A stretch of 64,000 nucleotides of DNA from Caenorhabditis remanei (GCF_010183535.1 NC_071332.1:372001-436000), one strand, 5' to 3'. Counted from the stretch's first letter, positions 13,641 to 26,595 are shown. Notes: a model not told the origin generated them from the letters alone. Numbers and translations are program-made.

Positions 13641-15141
13641 GTCAGCAAAAATTAAATTTCCCTCACTTTTCTCCTTCCAGCCTCTAAATCACTTTCGCTT
13701 GCCCATCCCAACAAACTGGTAGCATATACTTTCTAATCTCGCAAAACAATCAAAGCCATACATCTCTTCGTCGTATTCTTCTGGAGTGTGAATAGCCTTC
13801 ATAAAAATCACCAGAAGAGCGAGCATTCATTTCGTTTTCCCCTTCAATACTGAATCACTTTCCAATCTGTCATTGAGCACGTGTATCCGTTTTCTTCTTC
13901 TTCTTGGCCTCAAGCAAGTGGCAGTTGGTGGCAAATTACTTCTCAACATAAAAAAAGTGATATTAATTAGCCTTGGAGCCTGGAGAGGGGGAAGATGCTC
14001 AGCATGAGGTGAAATATGAACATGAACAGATTGGAGAGGAGTGGAGAAAAAGAGATCCACTTGATAATTTATTCGTTTTGGAAAAAAGACGGAGAAGACT
14101 GTGGGTCACGCTTGACATCCGATATATTTATGATACTTTGTTCACACTAAAAAACGAGGAGACGGTGGTTGTTCGGTTCGACAAAAAAAGGACATGATCA
14201 GATAATCGAAAACAAGTGTTGACACTCTGAATTCTTGGGAATGTTGAAAAATAGCTGGATGAACGTGTGTCATCTGACTATTTGAATGTTTTGTAAGCTT
14301 TCTCCCTTTTACGTATTCAGGCTTTAAAGACACATAACTCCAAAGCTAGAAAGGGTATCAAAATATTGTCAACTTCACAAACGTAGACAAAGGTTTCTTC
14401 TATTCAGTGTTAAAGTTTGAAATCTATCAGTATTGCTTCCCTGCTCCCTCATACGTACTTTCAGCGTCCTGTCTTTCAGAGGAGTTATCAAATAGTTGTC
14501 AACTACAATAATGAAGGTCTAGGTTTGACAAATACAAAAATAAATTGTATTCTAAAAGTTGAGCAATTTCTCAACAAAAAAACGAGGTTGTAAATCCTGT
14601 ATCTCCGTGAAATCCTGCATCTTTCATGTCTTTTTCATGGCAAGAACTTGTTTATTTATTTATTTTTTTAAATTCAAGTTTTTTCAAAATAAATGCAGTT
14701 GGTAAGAACAGTAACCTGAACCCAAGTTTTATTCACATGACTCTGTCAGAATCTCGTGCTACATTACAGTGCTACAAACTGAACCTTTTTTTTTTAATTT
14801 AAAAAGCAAGTAAGATAGAAGAACACCTGACACTGCAACATCTCGCCCAACCGCCTTGATTAATCGGCGGAATGCTGAGAAATAGGTGTTTTATCACGTC
14901 AAATTGTAAATTCGGGAGAATGAGTCATTAAAAAAAGTAGAAAACCTGAAAATGATACATGTTTCATACGAAATCTCAGAAAAAACGAGAGACGCTTTAA
15001 ATTATGTGATGTACCCTACAATTATTCCTTGCTTGTTTCATTTTTTGACCCAGCTCTGCAATCCCGCTCTACCACCTTAGAGTATCGGATGCCAACATCC
15101 TTGTGTCCTACAACTCTTCTTTTCCCAATTCAATTTCGAAA

Positions 15142-17559
15142 ATGGCGCCAATTCATCATCGTACAAGCTCCTCCTCCACCTTCTTGCCTTCGCTAAAGCC
15201 TCCGAATGTCGATTGGTCCACGCACTGTCCTATGACCACGCCCCTTTTGGGACCAAGTACACCAGCACTTTTGACGTTTCCCGCCTCGTTCGTCAAGATG
15301 CCGAAAGAGCAGTATATGTGCCAGTTGTGTGCGAATCATGGGATTTTCAATCAGCCAAAGAAGGGACACAAACAGAAATGCCCATATCGCACGTGCCCGT
15401 GGGTTCTTTTTTCATAATTCATTGCTTTCATAATTCATAAGGTTTTGTGTTTATATAAAACTAGGTATTAGTTGGTTTTTGGGTTTCCTGTAAGTTTTCA
15501 ATGTTTTTTGCTTACGGCAAACTTCAAAAGTGTCTGATTGCCTGAAACACTACCCCTGATTAAAAAAATTGTGCAAATCACATCCAGCCCTCTATTTTTG
15601 TATTTCACAACTTTTTGTGCCGTCGATAATTTTTTTAAAGAGAGCTTCCATAAAAAATTTGTAAACTATTTACAAAATGGAGATCAGAACTGTTTATACA
15701 AGTTCCAATCTTTTAAAAGATGAGACAATTTAGAACCTTGAAGAGATTGTCAAAATTTAGTAATTTTCGAAAATTTTTGAGAATAAAGAAAAGTTTCCAA
15801 AATTTGACATTTTTTGAAAGTATTGGCTTAGATTAAGGGTTTATTAATTCAAAGGTGTGTGTGACAGATTTGAAGAAGTTTAAGAATAGTTACGGTATCC
15901 CCTGAAGCCGAAGAGAGCGTTTTCCGAGTGAGATCCGCCAGCTAGGCCTCCTCCGATTCTTTCGAAATGTTTGTCCTTCAAATTACTTATTCTGATTATA
16001 AGATTTTTCTCGAATTACCATTTTTCAATTCATTTTCCTCCGCTACCGTCTAAAACAGGCATCCCGATGTAAGCTGAAAGCTGAAAGTTCTGTCAAGCAT
16101 CTTCTGGTCTCACCCTTAGAAAACAGTCAGAAAAAATGACAGAACAATCTAAACATTTTTATATTTTCACATAATTCCAGATGCTCCCTGTGCGCCCTTA
16201 ACACCAAACGTCGAGCGCTCGATCAAATCGAACGTCAGCTGAAACATACCAATGAGCCAATGGTAGCGCATACACCCACGTCAATGACCAGTCCGCAACC
16301 AGGTATTTTTTGTTTCTTATTAGTTTTCTTGAGAACTTCTAAGAGATTCCAAAAAATAATTCTAAAAGATCAACCTGTCTCCTCTTTTCTCTCCCATTTT
16401 TCTCGTCTCCGTGCTTGTTCGTCATTCACCTTTTCTCCCCCCATTCTCTCCCCACTCAAACACTCAATTTCCAATCAAATAAAAAGTGTGTTTGAGGTGG
16501 CTATCCGTGCCGCAAGACCTCTAGCAGCAGTAGCAGCAAAAAGTGTCGTTACGGACCATAAATTTGTCGGGTGTTTATTGGCGAGAACCAATTGATATGA
16601 GTCCTTCTCTCCTCTCTCTCTTCTTTTCATTTTCTCCGAGATCTTGATTTTTTGAAAATTGAAGAGAGAGAGAGACACTCGCGGGGATGTCCGTTCCCAT
16701 GCTTATCGCTCGACAAGTCAATTTTTCAACTTGAATACAACACATGGATGATGGGATAGAAAGGGATGACAGGAGGAGAAGGATACGGTAGATAGGTGGA
16801 TGAGGGAGACAGGTGGATGAAGTAAATTGAAATATTGTTTGACAGAGTGTTTCAGAATGTCAGTTGTCTCCGACGATACCAAAACAGGCGCCGAATAATC
16901 CGACGTGTGGAAAGGATACGTTCAGGAATAGGTGAGTATTGGGAATCTTTTTTGTATACTTGCCAACCGCGCCGGCGCGTAACTTGTTTGAAACTGAGTT
17001 TCATGAACTAAAAAATACACCAAAATATAGATCTCGGCGAGATCTATGTCTGTGACTCACTACGGACCAAATGGCTTTCACGCGCGCAGGGAAAACTGCA
17101 AAAAACGTGAAAATGACCAAAAAACGATTCCAGTCCTGTCCGAGGTACACTACCAACTAGCCGGTCCTCCCGAAAAAAATTTATTGCAAGCCAGCTGAAA
17201 CATAAACTGTTATGAAAATTCTAATAATTTCTAATGTTCTGCACTACAATTCCTGAAGTGATCTGCTCTCTTTTCAGCATATCCACCAGTAACAACATGG
17301 CGTTCACCGTCCAACTCCCAGCTACAATCACCAAGAGAGAACTGAAAGTAATCCATTTCTACAAGTTTTCTTTTTAAAAACTTTCATCCATTTCCAGCTA
17401 CTCCGCCGAGACGAGACCCCGCTCCAAAACCCTCTGAAACGGTCCTTCCCAAAAACGCTGGACGACGCGCTTGAATCAATGAAGAAAGAGAAAATGAGCA
17501 GTATCTTTCATTCAGCGGAGATGTTGGCCATCGGAGAATCCACTAATTCACTTATCTAG
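15142..17559 (+). CDS. mab-23: DM-domain (Doublesex/MAB-3 related) transcription factor
   Basis: Exons are 15142-15398, 16181-16302, 16856-16931, 17278-17347 and 17398-17559. All phases close, giving 228 residues and a TAG stop. The DM domain begins around residue 58 with CQLCANHGIFNQPKKGHKQK, continues CPYRTCP, and after intron 1 CSLCALNTKRRALDQIERQL, with the Cys/His set of the intertwined zinc modules and the basic recognition helix. It would act in the nucleus as a sequence-specific DNA-binding protein. C. elegans MAB-23 directs male-specific tail ray neuron and muscle fates; the ortholog call rests on this domain and on the linkage to the Kv and aquaporin genes. I start at ATG 15142, but Met53, just before the domain (MPKEQYMCQLC), is a credible alternative start. 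The C-terminal part is Pro/Ser/Thr rich without known domains. Confidence 0.85.
16965..17205. repeat. Palindromic repeat in mab-23 intron 3
   Basis: It carries ATACTTGCCAACCGCGCCGG, GAAACTGAGTTTCATGA and TAGATCTCGGCGAGATCTAT. Similar text occurs at 23,030-23,345, 44,905-45,612 and 62,675-62,900, in introns of three other genes, so it is a dispersed family that tolerates intronic insertion. Only one arm is well preserved here. Confidence 0.65.
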
Positions 17560-17732
17560 TCATTGAGTTTTGTTCTAAAATGTATATTATTGATTGATGG
17601 AGGTCAACAATGGCATCTAGACATTTTTGACCTCCGTGAGTACTGTAGCAAAGTTACAGTTATTTTATTTTTTCCATTCGAGCTTCCCCCTCTTTCCTTT
17701 CGGTTTTCTTTTCCATGCTTTTTCCTTTATTA

Positions 17733-17738
17733 AATAAA
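17733..17738 (+). terminator. Poly(A) signal of the DM-domain gene
   Basis: AATAAA lies about 175 bases after the stop codon at 17,559, on the coding strand, in a T-rich 3' flank. It is the first canonical signal after the gene. Confidence 0.7.
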
Positions 17739-18128
17739 AAAACTTTCTTCAATTTTTGAAATTCAACTTTGCTCACCGAGCACATCCGGTCTGGAAAGAA
17801 AAATCCGAGTGGATAAAAAGTTCTGAAGCATCAAAAAAGGAAAAGGACGCTTATTTATTATTCTGAAGACGTTCTTCAATGAATTCTCTATTTTCTGAAG
17901 ACGTGGAGCAGCATCAGATGACTTTTTTCTGCTTCCTTCTGAATAAAAGAAAAAAAGAATTAATAGGATTACACCTACTTGAAACCACTTCACTCGCCCC
18001 TCTTTTATTTTCCTACTTGCTTGAAGTCTTCTGTACGACGTCTTCTGATTCAGATTGCTCACGATGACTTCTAAAATTCTGCTTCTGATTTTGACCCCAG
18101 ATTCCAAATTCCAGATTCCAGATTGCAG

Positions 18129-21100
18129 ATGCACGCCAGAAGTCGTCGCTCCGCGTCACGTCGTCAGAATTCGTTCCGTCAAATTCGAAAAATCGTCCAA
18201 TGGGGGGTAAGTTCAAGGATTAATATATTAGTAAATACACACACACCACGGGTCTCGACGCCTTCCGAGTGCAAATTTGAGTCTTCCTTTGCCCTCTGGT
18301 TATTTATATACATACATAATATGGAGAGAGCATTTCTTATTTCCTCACTCATTTTTAGTTAGTCTCGTGGTAATTTGAACTTGGAATCATTTTTATTTTC
18401 TTCTGGATTCTTTTATTCTGTGAAATGTTTTAGCTTTCATGGGTTTCTGGAAACATTGTATTTCACTGTTTTTTCAATCATGTGCGGTTTTTTGGTATCA
18501 CGATACGCTTCTTACAATCGCGCTCTACCGGAACTGAAGAAGTGATTCTTACCGTGTTGATATGCAGCTTATTGAATAAAGGAGGAACCCACAGTCTTTT
18601 TTTCCAATTTTTACAAGTCCTGCCCTGTCCTTTTCTATTTTGGACCACAGCTAATTTACATTACATCACTCCTTTCCATATTGATTGTTGTGGTTGGATA
18701 GTCCTGACCTCACCTGTTTACATATATATTCCTATTCATCATTATTTTCTGGATTCTGTCTTTCACTCCATTGATCACTGATCAAATGAGCACTAGATAA
18801 AACACAGAATGATGAATAAGCCAAGAGAAATTACGTTTTGTATCCTAGGTACAATTAAGGGACGTCTTCTCTTTTTCCTTCTTTTTCCTTCTTCCGTCGC
18901 CGGCGGCAAATTGCTCACGTCTTCTCCTGCTCATCTATGAACACCTTCTAAGACTTGTAAGCCTCCTTCTTCCATTTTCTATAGGTTTCTGATTTCATTT
19001 CCTTGTTCATTTTTTTCTTTCTGACTTCTTTCTTTGCTTATTTTGACTATTTTTCGTGTGTTTTTCGACGTGACACCTATGATAGATGTCTCTATTTTTA
19101 TATGTCATGTCACTTTGAGATCTTATAGGTCATGTCGTTTTTGAAGGTCTTCTAGTAATCATTTTTGCAGTCCATTAACCCAAAAGATCTCTGAGAAAAT
19201 TTTTTAAATCTTTGATTTATTCCGTCTGTTTCCATAATTAAATAATTCAACATTTCGCAGTGAGTACTTCCTTTTTCTTTCACTGACGTGGATATATGTA
19301 TCAGAAAAATTTTCAGTGAATTGTAGTAATATTTCAAAGAAAAATGTTTTATTTTTACTTTCAACAAATATATATCACCTGCGTGATAAAAAATAATAAT
19401 AATCACCTGTATTCATTCCTTTCTTCAAGCCAACAAAATTGTAGGTATTCGTAGGAAGTAGACAGTGAACTTTTGTTTTTCTTGTGTTCATTAGTTACGG
19501 CTCGTGCACTACATTAATTTCTTTCTGTTTTTTTTTTCTTCATCAACGGAGTTGTTGATCAGCATAAGGAACTTTTCCAAAGAAATTCAAATTCAGGTCA
19601 ATTTCAATTTTTTAAACTAAAGTTCAGAAAATCTCAAAAACGAAAGATATTGAATTTTTGAACTTCTACACTGTTCGAGCTGGCAAACGTGCTCTACCGA
19701 AATCTCATTGAAAATTTAGAGACATAGAATACGAAAAGCAAAGAAGAAAATTAGTAGAACGCATTTGACATCGTGTTACACCGTCATCACAAATAATTAC
19801 TTAAGGTGATTTTTGAAATTTTTATAATCGAATATCGCATTTTTATAGCTTTATTACAGTAAATGTTTGAACTACAGTTTTGAAATAGAGATTTCATTAC
19901 TGTTTTCAAAACTATTCAGATTTGAGTTGGCCCGAAAGCTCGATAAAGTCATTTTTTATGAGGTTGGTATCTAAAAATTCGAAAAATAGATCACTTAGAA
20001 AATTTAGAAGTTTTTTTTCCTTAATTTTGGTATATTTTTCATGCTGAAATTCCAGTTTTGAACAAAGTTAAGATTGATTTTGTCGAAAACCCACATTTCC
20101 AGTTCTCAAAAATACCCGTCACAACTTTTTTCCTCCACTTTTTTCCTTTTGATTATAACAATTGTCACACACGGATAATCAGCATTGAGATCCTTATCCT
20201 AGGCTGCTAAACCCGGCTAAACCCTCATGTCTTACCTGTCCTTAATATCATAATATTGACGTAAATTTCATTTATTTTCATTTCAAGAACTCCCAGCATT
20301 GTCAATGTGTTATCTATATTCACAAATCCCCAAAGATCTCATTATCTTTTATCACGAAAATTTTTATAATAAACAACAAAAGTATTCTGGAAGAGTGAGG
20401 TATGTGCATGTGTTATTCATCTCTCTCTTTTTCCTTTCTATTCCAATTACTCGTTTTCTTCTTTTCAGTTCAAAAAAAAATTCTTCTTCTTTTCTCCTTA
20501 CTTATCACTGCACACGTATTCACACACGCATACATAACAATTCGTGTCTCCGTCTCTTAATCTTCCGCTCTCTCTTCATAGCTTTTCGAATATAATCACC
20601 ACAGCAGATCCCCTTTTTTGTCGTCTTATCACTTGGTGTTATCTGCGTCTCCGTTTCTTTGTCTCCCTCTGGCTCGGCTCTGCTGCTCCCACAACACCTT
20701 TCTTATCTCTCAGGGGGAAATCCTTCTGAAAATAAGAGAGATGTTGTCGTACCGTCTGAAACGGACGTGCGCTTCACAGGTGAGATCTCGTTATCAAAAC
20801 TACTATCGACACTCGCTCTCCGCGCCAGAAAGTTTTCATATTCCTGGAGAGTCTCCCGATATTTCCTATCTTTCAACTCTTGATCTTGATTATTTGGCAG
20901 AGTTGGGCATTCGAGAACCCCATTATGCAAAGGTATTGTCTATTTTAGATATGAGTCTGAAAATATTTGGATTATATTGCTATAAATACTATGGACGTAG
21001 AGAATATCTGAATGAGCTCATTTTGTACGTTTCTGATTGTTATGAAATATCTTTTTGTTTAAGAACTCCTAAATGCTTCCTAGAAAACCGATATTAGTTA

Positions 21101-24100
21101 TTTTGGCTGTTGGAAAACGTTTAGTTCAAATTCTCCCAGGATTTCTAGTAGAGCAAATTGTCTAAAACACCATGGTTTCCAAAAATGTTTACTATCTAAT
21201 TTTTGTTTGGTTAAATAGAAAAAGTCAAAATCTTCATTTTTGTTTATGAAGTTATAAAATTTCAAAACTTTTCGAAAATTAGAAGGTCCAGTAACTTGCT
21301 CAAATGAGCGCTGATCTCAAAGAAATTAAATTTTCAGAATCAGCGTGTTTCCAGCTTTCAAAAGAGCATAATCATACCTATATTCTGAAAATTTTAAATT
21401 TTGGAGTTATAGACGTAGAGTGTCCAGAAATTCGAGTTTAAGAGTTAAGGCGGTTTGAATACCAATATACACGAGAATAGACCTACGCCATTATTTGACT
21501 CATCATTTTAAAAAATGGTTCAAAACACAAAAACCTAAGTTTCAAAAAAACTCGAAAATATCCCATCCTCTTGGGAAAAACAAAAAAGAAAGAAACCATG
21601 TTTTTTCTTGTTATGAAACCCTTGGATAAGCAATAAATTTCAAAAATCTTCGGCTTTCTTTTCTTTCTTGGCGAACTAAAAAATAAAAAATAAAATAATT
21701 GTAATGCTGCATATTCTTTCCCGAGATTCAAATAGAAATGTGAATAGGAAGTCCTTCAAAGAATGCGTGAGTTTTATGAATATCTTATAAATATCTTATG
21801 AATCGAATAGGTCAAATGTTTAAACTTTTAGTCGGTAATGGAAACGTAGCTAACGCGCTTTACTGAAACTTGAAATCTTGAAAGTTAGGAAGAGCGCGTT
21901 TGCTGAATCTAGCTTATCATTATTCGTCCTGTCGCAAATGCGCCCCACTGACGCAGATTTAAAAAATGATTTCGCTAGAGCGCGTTTCCTCTTGAACATC
22001 TGTTCTATGACTTTCAAAGTTTTTTTTTCTATTTTCACTTTCGAAAAAAAACTCGCGCGAAATTTGAAATCCAATCTATTCTCCTTTGCTCCAACTAATT
22101 TCCTGTTGTAAACGAGCAAAGATTTGGGTGTGTGTGTGCATGTTGAAAATCTCTATCAGGATTAGAGTCCTTTTGACAAAAGACTCCGCCCACTTAAGCT
22201 AACACAATCGAGTTTTGTTCGGGAGGAGAGAAGTGAAGAGACACTTTTATATTGAATCAGAATCCAAAAGAAGAAGAAGATTTTCTTCTCATTCTGACAC
22301 CTTTTTCGACTCTATTCATTGCTATAGAAGGCCTATTCAATGAGACTAAAGGTAGAATTTTTCAAATGTGTCCAAATATTTTTTAGATGACGTCAGACGT
22401 CTTCTGAAGATGTTTTATTGGAAAAGATGAGAGAGAGAGAGAGCGGGAAATCAAATTTAGAAAGAATGGCCCTCGGGCCAAAATAACACCTTTTTCTCAT
22501 TTTTCTCATGGATTTTCTTATTTTTAGGCACAAAACTTTTTTATTTTATTTTGGTTTTTTGGTTTTTGAGACGCTTTGAAACATGATACTAATGGATGTG
22601 AAAGAACGTTTATAGACGTTTTTTATACGAAAACCCGTCAAAAAACTCATAAAATGTGTAAAAATGACTGAAAAATGTAGATTTTATATGAGCCACTAGA
22701 CTAATCTCCATCGGAAATAAGAAATGTGTCTAACCAGAAATTAAAATGAAGAAGTCTGTCTCGTGTTTTCTCTCACTCTCCTTGAAAAATATCAGATGAC
22801 ACCAGAGACTTAAGCGATTCTCACTCATTTCGAATTCACTAGAATTCATTGGTGGTGAGCTGGTTACCCTAACTGATATATTAGAAACATGTTTTCGAGT
22901 GTTTCGAAAGCCGCTAATAAACAGGTAACGGTTTAATAAACATGGGTGTTTAAAGTTATTTAGTATTCGCTCAAGAAAACACTCAAAAACCAAAAATCGT
23001 AATTTTTTTAAAATCATCAATTTCGGTTGCTCCCATACGGCGCCTGACCAGCTTCAAACTGAGTTTTATGAGTTGAAAAATATAGCGAAATGTATAATAG
23101 ATCTCGGCGAGTTCTATGTTGTGACTTACCACAGGCCGAATGGCTTGCCATTAATATACCGCGGGCCGAGATAAAGAGTCAGAAAACGCGAAACTAGCCA
23201 AAAAGACATTTTAACCATGCCTGTGACACATTAACATACATATAGCCCGTAGTAGGTCACAGACATAGATCTCACTGAGATCTACATTTTGGTATATTTT
23301 TCAGCCCAACTCAGTTTGAAGCAAGTTCGCGTGCCGGACCGATTTAGCCCTGTTGTTAAGTATGTTTTCTCCAAACAGTCCTGTCGCGCCCAGCCACCCT
23401 TTCTGTTGCCCTTTTGGCTCGGGTAGCGCAACCAGTACCAAGTCTGACCAGTAGAAATGTATTCGGGGTTCGATTTTTTTATTTCCTCAGATTCTTCTCG
23501 AAAATCACGATTATTCGTGTTTCCTAGAAAGAACTTCAGGAAGAACTCAAAACACTCAAAAATCTGTTAGCTCTAACTGATACCATCTTAATCTTCTTCT
23601 TTATTTCTAACTTTTATATTTCCAGCGCCTTCAAGCCGAGGAGAACGCGGCGGCCCAAGCGGCCAACATGGAGAGAAAAGTTGCATTCAGACCGCCGCCA
23701 ATCGGAGAATCAAGAAGCACGACCATCACACGTGATACTGGTAAATGAACTCGTGGGAATCCTCTCCAATTCTTATTTTCCAGGATCCAATGCAGATACA
23801 TACATGAGACTCAACGTCGGTGGGAAATCGTATTATGTACGTGCCGAACTCTACACTGCTGAATGGACGAGAATGCACGAGTTGCTCGATTCGAGTCATG
23901 AGGAGAGGTACTTGATTTTGGTTTTTGATTTCTACTAGTACATTTTGTATTTTAGACTGAAAATGGTTGATGGATTTGACAATAAGACTGGAGAATACTA
24001 TTTGGAAAGAAACACGAAACTAACTGATCATGTGATGGACTTTTTTGTGACCGGAAGCCTTCATAAGCCACAGAATATTTGTGTGGAGCGGTTCAAAGAG

Positions 24101-26582
24101 GAATTGGAGTACTGGAAAATTAAACCAGATCAGGTGAGAAAAATAAGACAAAAACAAAGGGAGTTATAAGATTTTGAAGCGTGGTATCTCGGCGAATTTT
24201 GGTCATAGAAAAAATCTGAAAAAAGATTCAAATTCTTCATGTCATCAGCTTTTAGTGATATAATTTTTACTCAGAAGCTTAATATTATCTGCTGCAACGA
24301 ATCAGTGATAAAGTCATCATAAAGTTCGAATCGACGTAACTCGCCAAATATCGACTATAGAAAACACTTGAAAATAGATTCAGAATCCTCATGACGTTAG
24401 TTTTTCAGGGATACAAAGTTTGAACTCTCGAATATTAATAAGTAAGAAACCAATGACCCATTCAGACTTCATATAACCTTTAATTAATTTGAAGCCTTAT
24501 CCGTGATTATGTTATGTTCAGCCTGCAAAAGTATTATAGTAGAGCACTTTTGAGAAAAACTACAAAATTCGTGCATCTGCAAGTTTGAGCCCCTCGGTCG
24601 CACTACCGTTTCCTGAGCACCTGAACAGCTGAATTTTAAAAATTTCCTTTATTTCCAGCTCTCCTCTTGTTGCCAAATACCAAGTGAGCATCATCACCAC
24701 CCCAGTCGTAAATTATCTCATGGCACGTCATTCAACGAAGACGACTACGTGGCCGACTTCGACGGCGCCTGCTTCGCCGGAGCGCGTCTAACGATGTGGC
24801 GATTCCTCGAGGACCCTCAATCATCCCTATTCGCCGCCATATTTGCTCTTCTCTCTGTCTTCTTCGTTTTCGCCTCAGTCGTTGGACTTATTCTCGGCTC
24901 AATGCCCGAATTCCAGGCAGACTCGTCGAATGCGGCAGCTTATCATGTTATGCATGTCAGGAGTCGACCTAATGACTATGGTGAATAAGAAAGATGATAT
25001 GAGATTATTATTTTTAGTTTTTTCTTTTCAGGGAACAAATTTGATAATAATGATGAAGTGGCCCCAAATGAGTTGCTCAAAGACTTTGTGTACAAACCTA
25101 CGGATTCGCCGAACCTCCCATTGACTATTTTGGAATATATCTGTATTGGATGGTTTACTTTCGAATATTTAGTCAGGTAAGCTCTCTAGTCTGGCGCATC
25201 TTCGGCGCGCATTTCTTCTGCAATTTGATTTACAGATTCTTCATCTACCCCCGAAAACGACAGTTTGTGAAGAAAACTCTCAACATCATTGATCTCTCCA
25301 CAATTCTTCCGTTTTATCTCGAAATTTGTCTTCCATTGTTTGGAGTAGAATCACGTCTGAAAGAGTTTACAGGTACGCTATTTTATCTGGAATTCAGGGA
25401 AAATTTGACGTCACGGATAAGAAAACAGAAAACCATTCCAGGTATAACATCCGGATGGCCTTTTTTAGGTAAGGAAACGAATTACACACATAAGTAAACG
25501 ATTTTTGATAACAAGTCACTGTAAAGTACTAATTGATACTAACAACGTTGAAACACGCATGAATTTTAGAAGAAAAAAACTGAAAATTCAGTAAATTTTG
25601 AGCTTAATCAGTCTGTATTCAGGAGCAATGCTGGTGGTTCGGGTGCTTCGAGTTTTGAGGATGGCAAGGGTTTTCAAGTTGGCGAGATATAGTACAAGTC
25701 TTCAGGTGGGTCATTGAAAAAATTGTGTACTCCGCGTGGACAAGTTGAACTCAAATTTTTGATATAGCGTACTTCCTCACCTCCCCCTCACGTTTTTCAG
25801 ACATTCGGCCACACCCTCCAATCGTCTATAACCGAGCTAAGCATGCTCAGTATGTTCCTGATCACAGGCATCGTCTTCTTCTCGACCATCATGTATTATT
25901 TGGAGAAAGACGAGCCGCACACCGATTTCTACAGTATCCCCGCCGGCTGCTGGTGGTGTGTGTAAGTGATAATTACCCTGTAAAGGATCTCTTCGATTCA
26001 TATACCGATCAATTACAGGGTTACAATGGCTACAGTAGGCTATGGAGATGCGAAGCCAGTCACCACGTGTAGGACACTTTTTTAAATGGTTGTTTAAAAA
26101 TTCCGCAATTTTACAGTGGGAAAACTCGTCGCAACTTCCACATCAATCTGCGGAATCATCGTGTTAGCATTCCCAATTTCGATGATTGTCGAAAAATTCG
26201 CCACGGCGCAGCAGAGAGCGATAGAGGACCAACAGATACAGCAAGGTAAGAGAATACGAGATCAAAAATTATCCGTGAGATTTTCAGACGAACCAGATGA
26301 TATCATTCTGTGAAAGGTGAAAATTTGAAACTAATGTGGTAGAATTGTTCTAATAGCTCCGCCCCCTCAAAATTTTAATAGTTTTACCCTTAACGCTTAT
26401 GTGTTTCCCTGTGTTTCGGAACCGATTTCACGGTTTCGAAATGTCCCAACTGATATTTTCACAATTGTATTAATTTTCCAGCTCAAATGTCGGCTGTGGC
26501 CAACAACGCGCTGCTCCGTCGATTCCCGACGCGAAGGAAAGTTCGAAGGAATACGACTGTCTCCGTGAACAATAACATCTAA
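18129..26582 (+). CDS. Voltage-gated potassium channel alpha subunit (Kv, Shab/Shaw-like T1)
   Basis: Thirteen exons: 18129-18206, 20714-20932, 23626-23740, 23784-23907, 23956-24133, 24659-24980, 25032-25176, 25236-25372, 25623-25705, 25801-25961, 26019-26068, 26117-26245, 26482-26582; all phases close, 613 residues. The T1 tetramerisation domain (about 139-260) has MRLNVGGKSYYV and ends with a perfect HX5CX20CC zinc motif, the mark of non-Shaker Kv channels. S1 is about 295-319, S2 374-394, S3 405-427, S4 444-467 (VVRVLRVLRMARVFKLARY, regular Arg/Lys), S5 476-505, pore filter TVGYGD at 526-531 and S6 about 542-569. The S6 hinge reads FPISMIV rather than the usual PVPVIV. It should be a plasma-membrane K+ channel of excitable cells. 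From S1 on I am very sure. The first two exons (residues 1-99) rest on splice sites and phase only. A 29-nt exon gives another C terminus (separate entry). Confidence 0.88.
18207..20713 (+). other. Intron 1 of the Kv gene
   Basis: A 2.5-kb intron, long for this genome, bounded by GGG|GTAAGT and TCTCTCAG|GGGG. I see no embedded gene on either strand. It is T-rich, with CT-rich tracts near 18,840-18,900 and 20,400-20,560. Its length suggests room for enhancers or a second promoter. Confidence 0.5.
20703..20930 (-). other. Open antisense frame opposite Kv exon 2
   Basis: The minus strand is open for 75 codons from an ATG at 20,930 to TAA at 20,703, fully opposite the proposed plus-strand exon 20714-20932. 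The translation is hydrophilic and includes ARRASVDSSFDNEISPVKRT, which has the look of a phosphorylated linker. The plus-strand reading is preferred because it has a TCTCTCAG acceptor, a GCAAAG|GTATTG donor, and phases that join exons 1 and 3. I cannot exclude that the antisense frame is the real one. Confidence 0.25.
23030..23345. repeat. Inverted repeat in Kv intron 2
   Basis: The left part reads CTTCAAACTGAGTTTTATGA and later AGATCTCGGCGAGTTCTATG. The right part reads CATAGATCTCACTGAGATCT and CCAACTCAGTTTGAAGC, the inverted counterparts. The ends are GC-rich. It is a full two-armed copy of the family also seen in introns of mab-23, sqv-4 and ceh-22. Confidence 0.75.
26288..26316 (+). CDS. 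Alternative 29-nt penultimate exon of the Kv gene
   Basis: TTTTCAG precedes 26,288 and AAAG|GTGAAA follows 26,316. Joined from exon 26117-26245 across a 42-base intron, it adds DEPDDIIL and stops at TGA 26311-26313. Skipping it joins the 26482-26582 exon, which adds about 33 basic residues (ALLRRFPTRRKVRRNTT). The short form ends in -IIL, a possible class II PDZ ligand by pattern, whereas the long form is strongly basic. The 42-base intron is also open in frame. Confidence 0.6.
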
Positions 26583-26589
26583 ATACAAC

Positions 26590-26595
26590 AATAAA
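26590..26595 (+). terminator. Poly(A) signal of the Kv gene
   Basis: AATAAA begins seven bases after the TAA stop of the last exon, giving a very short 3' UTR. A second AATAAA is near 26,639. The next gene converges from the minus strand with its stop at 26,676, so the two transcripts end within about 90 bases of each other. Confidence 0.7.

Larger units (their letters stand above)
1..15141. other. 15-kb gene-free region upstream of the DM-domain gene
   Basis: No reading frame here has the splice sites, codon pattern or recognisable protein expected of a worm gene. The longest open frames (11,099-11,482 and 2,110-2,454, both plus strand) start at non-ATG codons and resemble nothing I know. 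The region holds dispersed repeats listed separately: GC-rich palindromic elements, a GAGACGCAGAGAA-type hairpin near 631-695, an 8-bp tandem repeat at 5,667-5,705 and single repeat arms. It may carry distal control elements of the DM-domain gene, but I see no specific site. Confidence 0.6.

Noticed and set aside
23523..23570. Possible Kv exon after a TTTCCTAG acceptor (KELQEELKTLKN)
   Set aside because: It reads like a coiled coil, but its only donor leaves phase 2 while the next exon needs phase 0 in the proper frame. Exon 2 joins exon 3 directly in phase.
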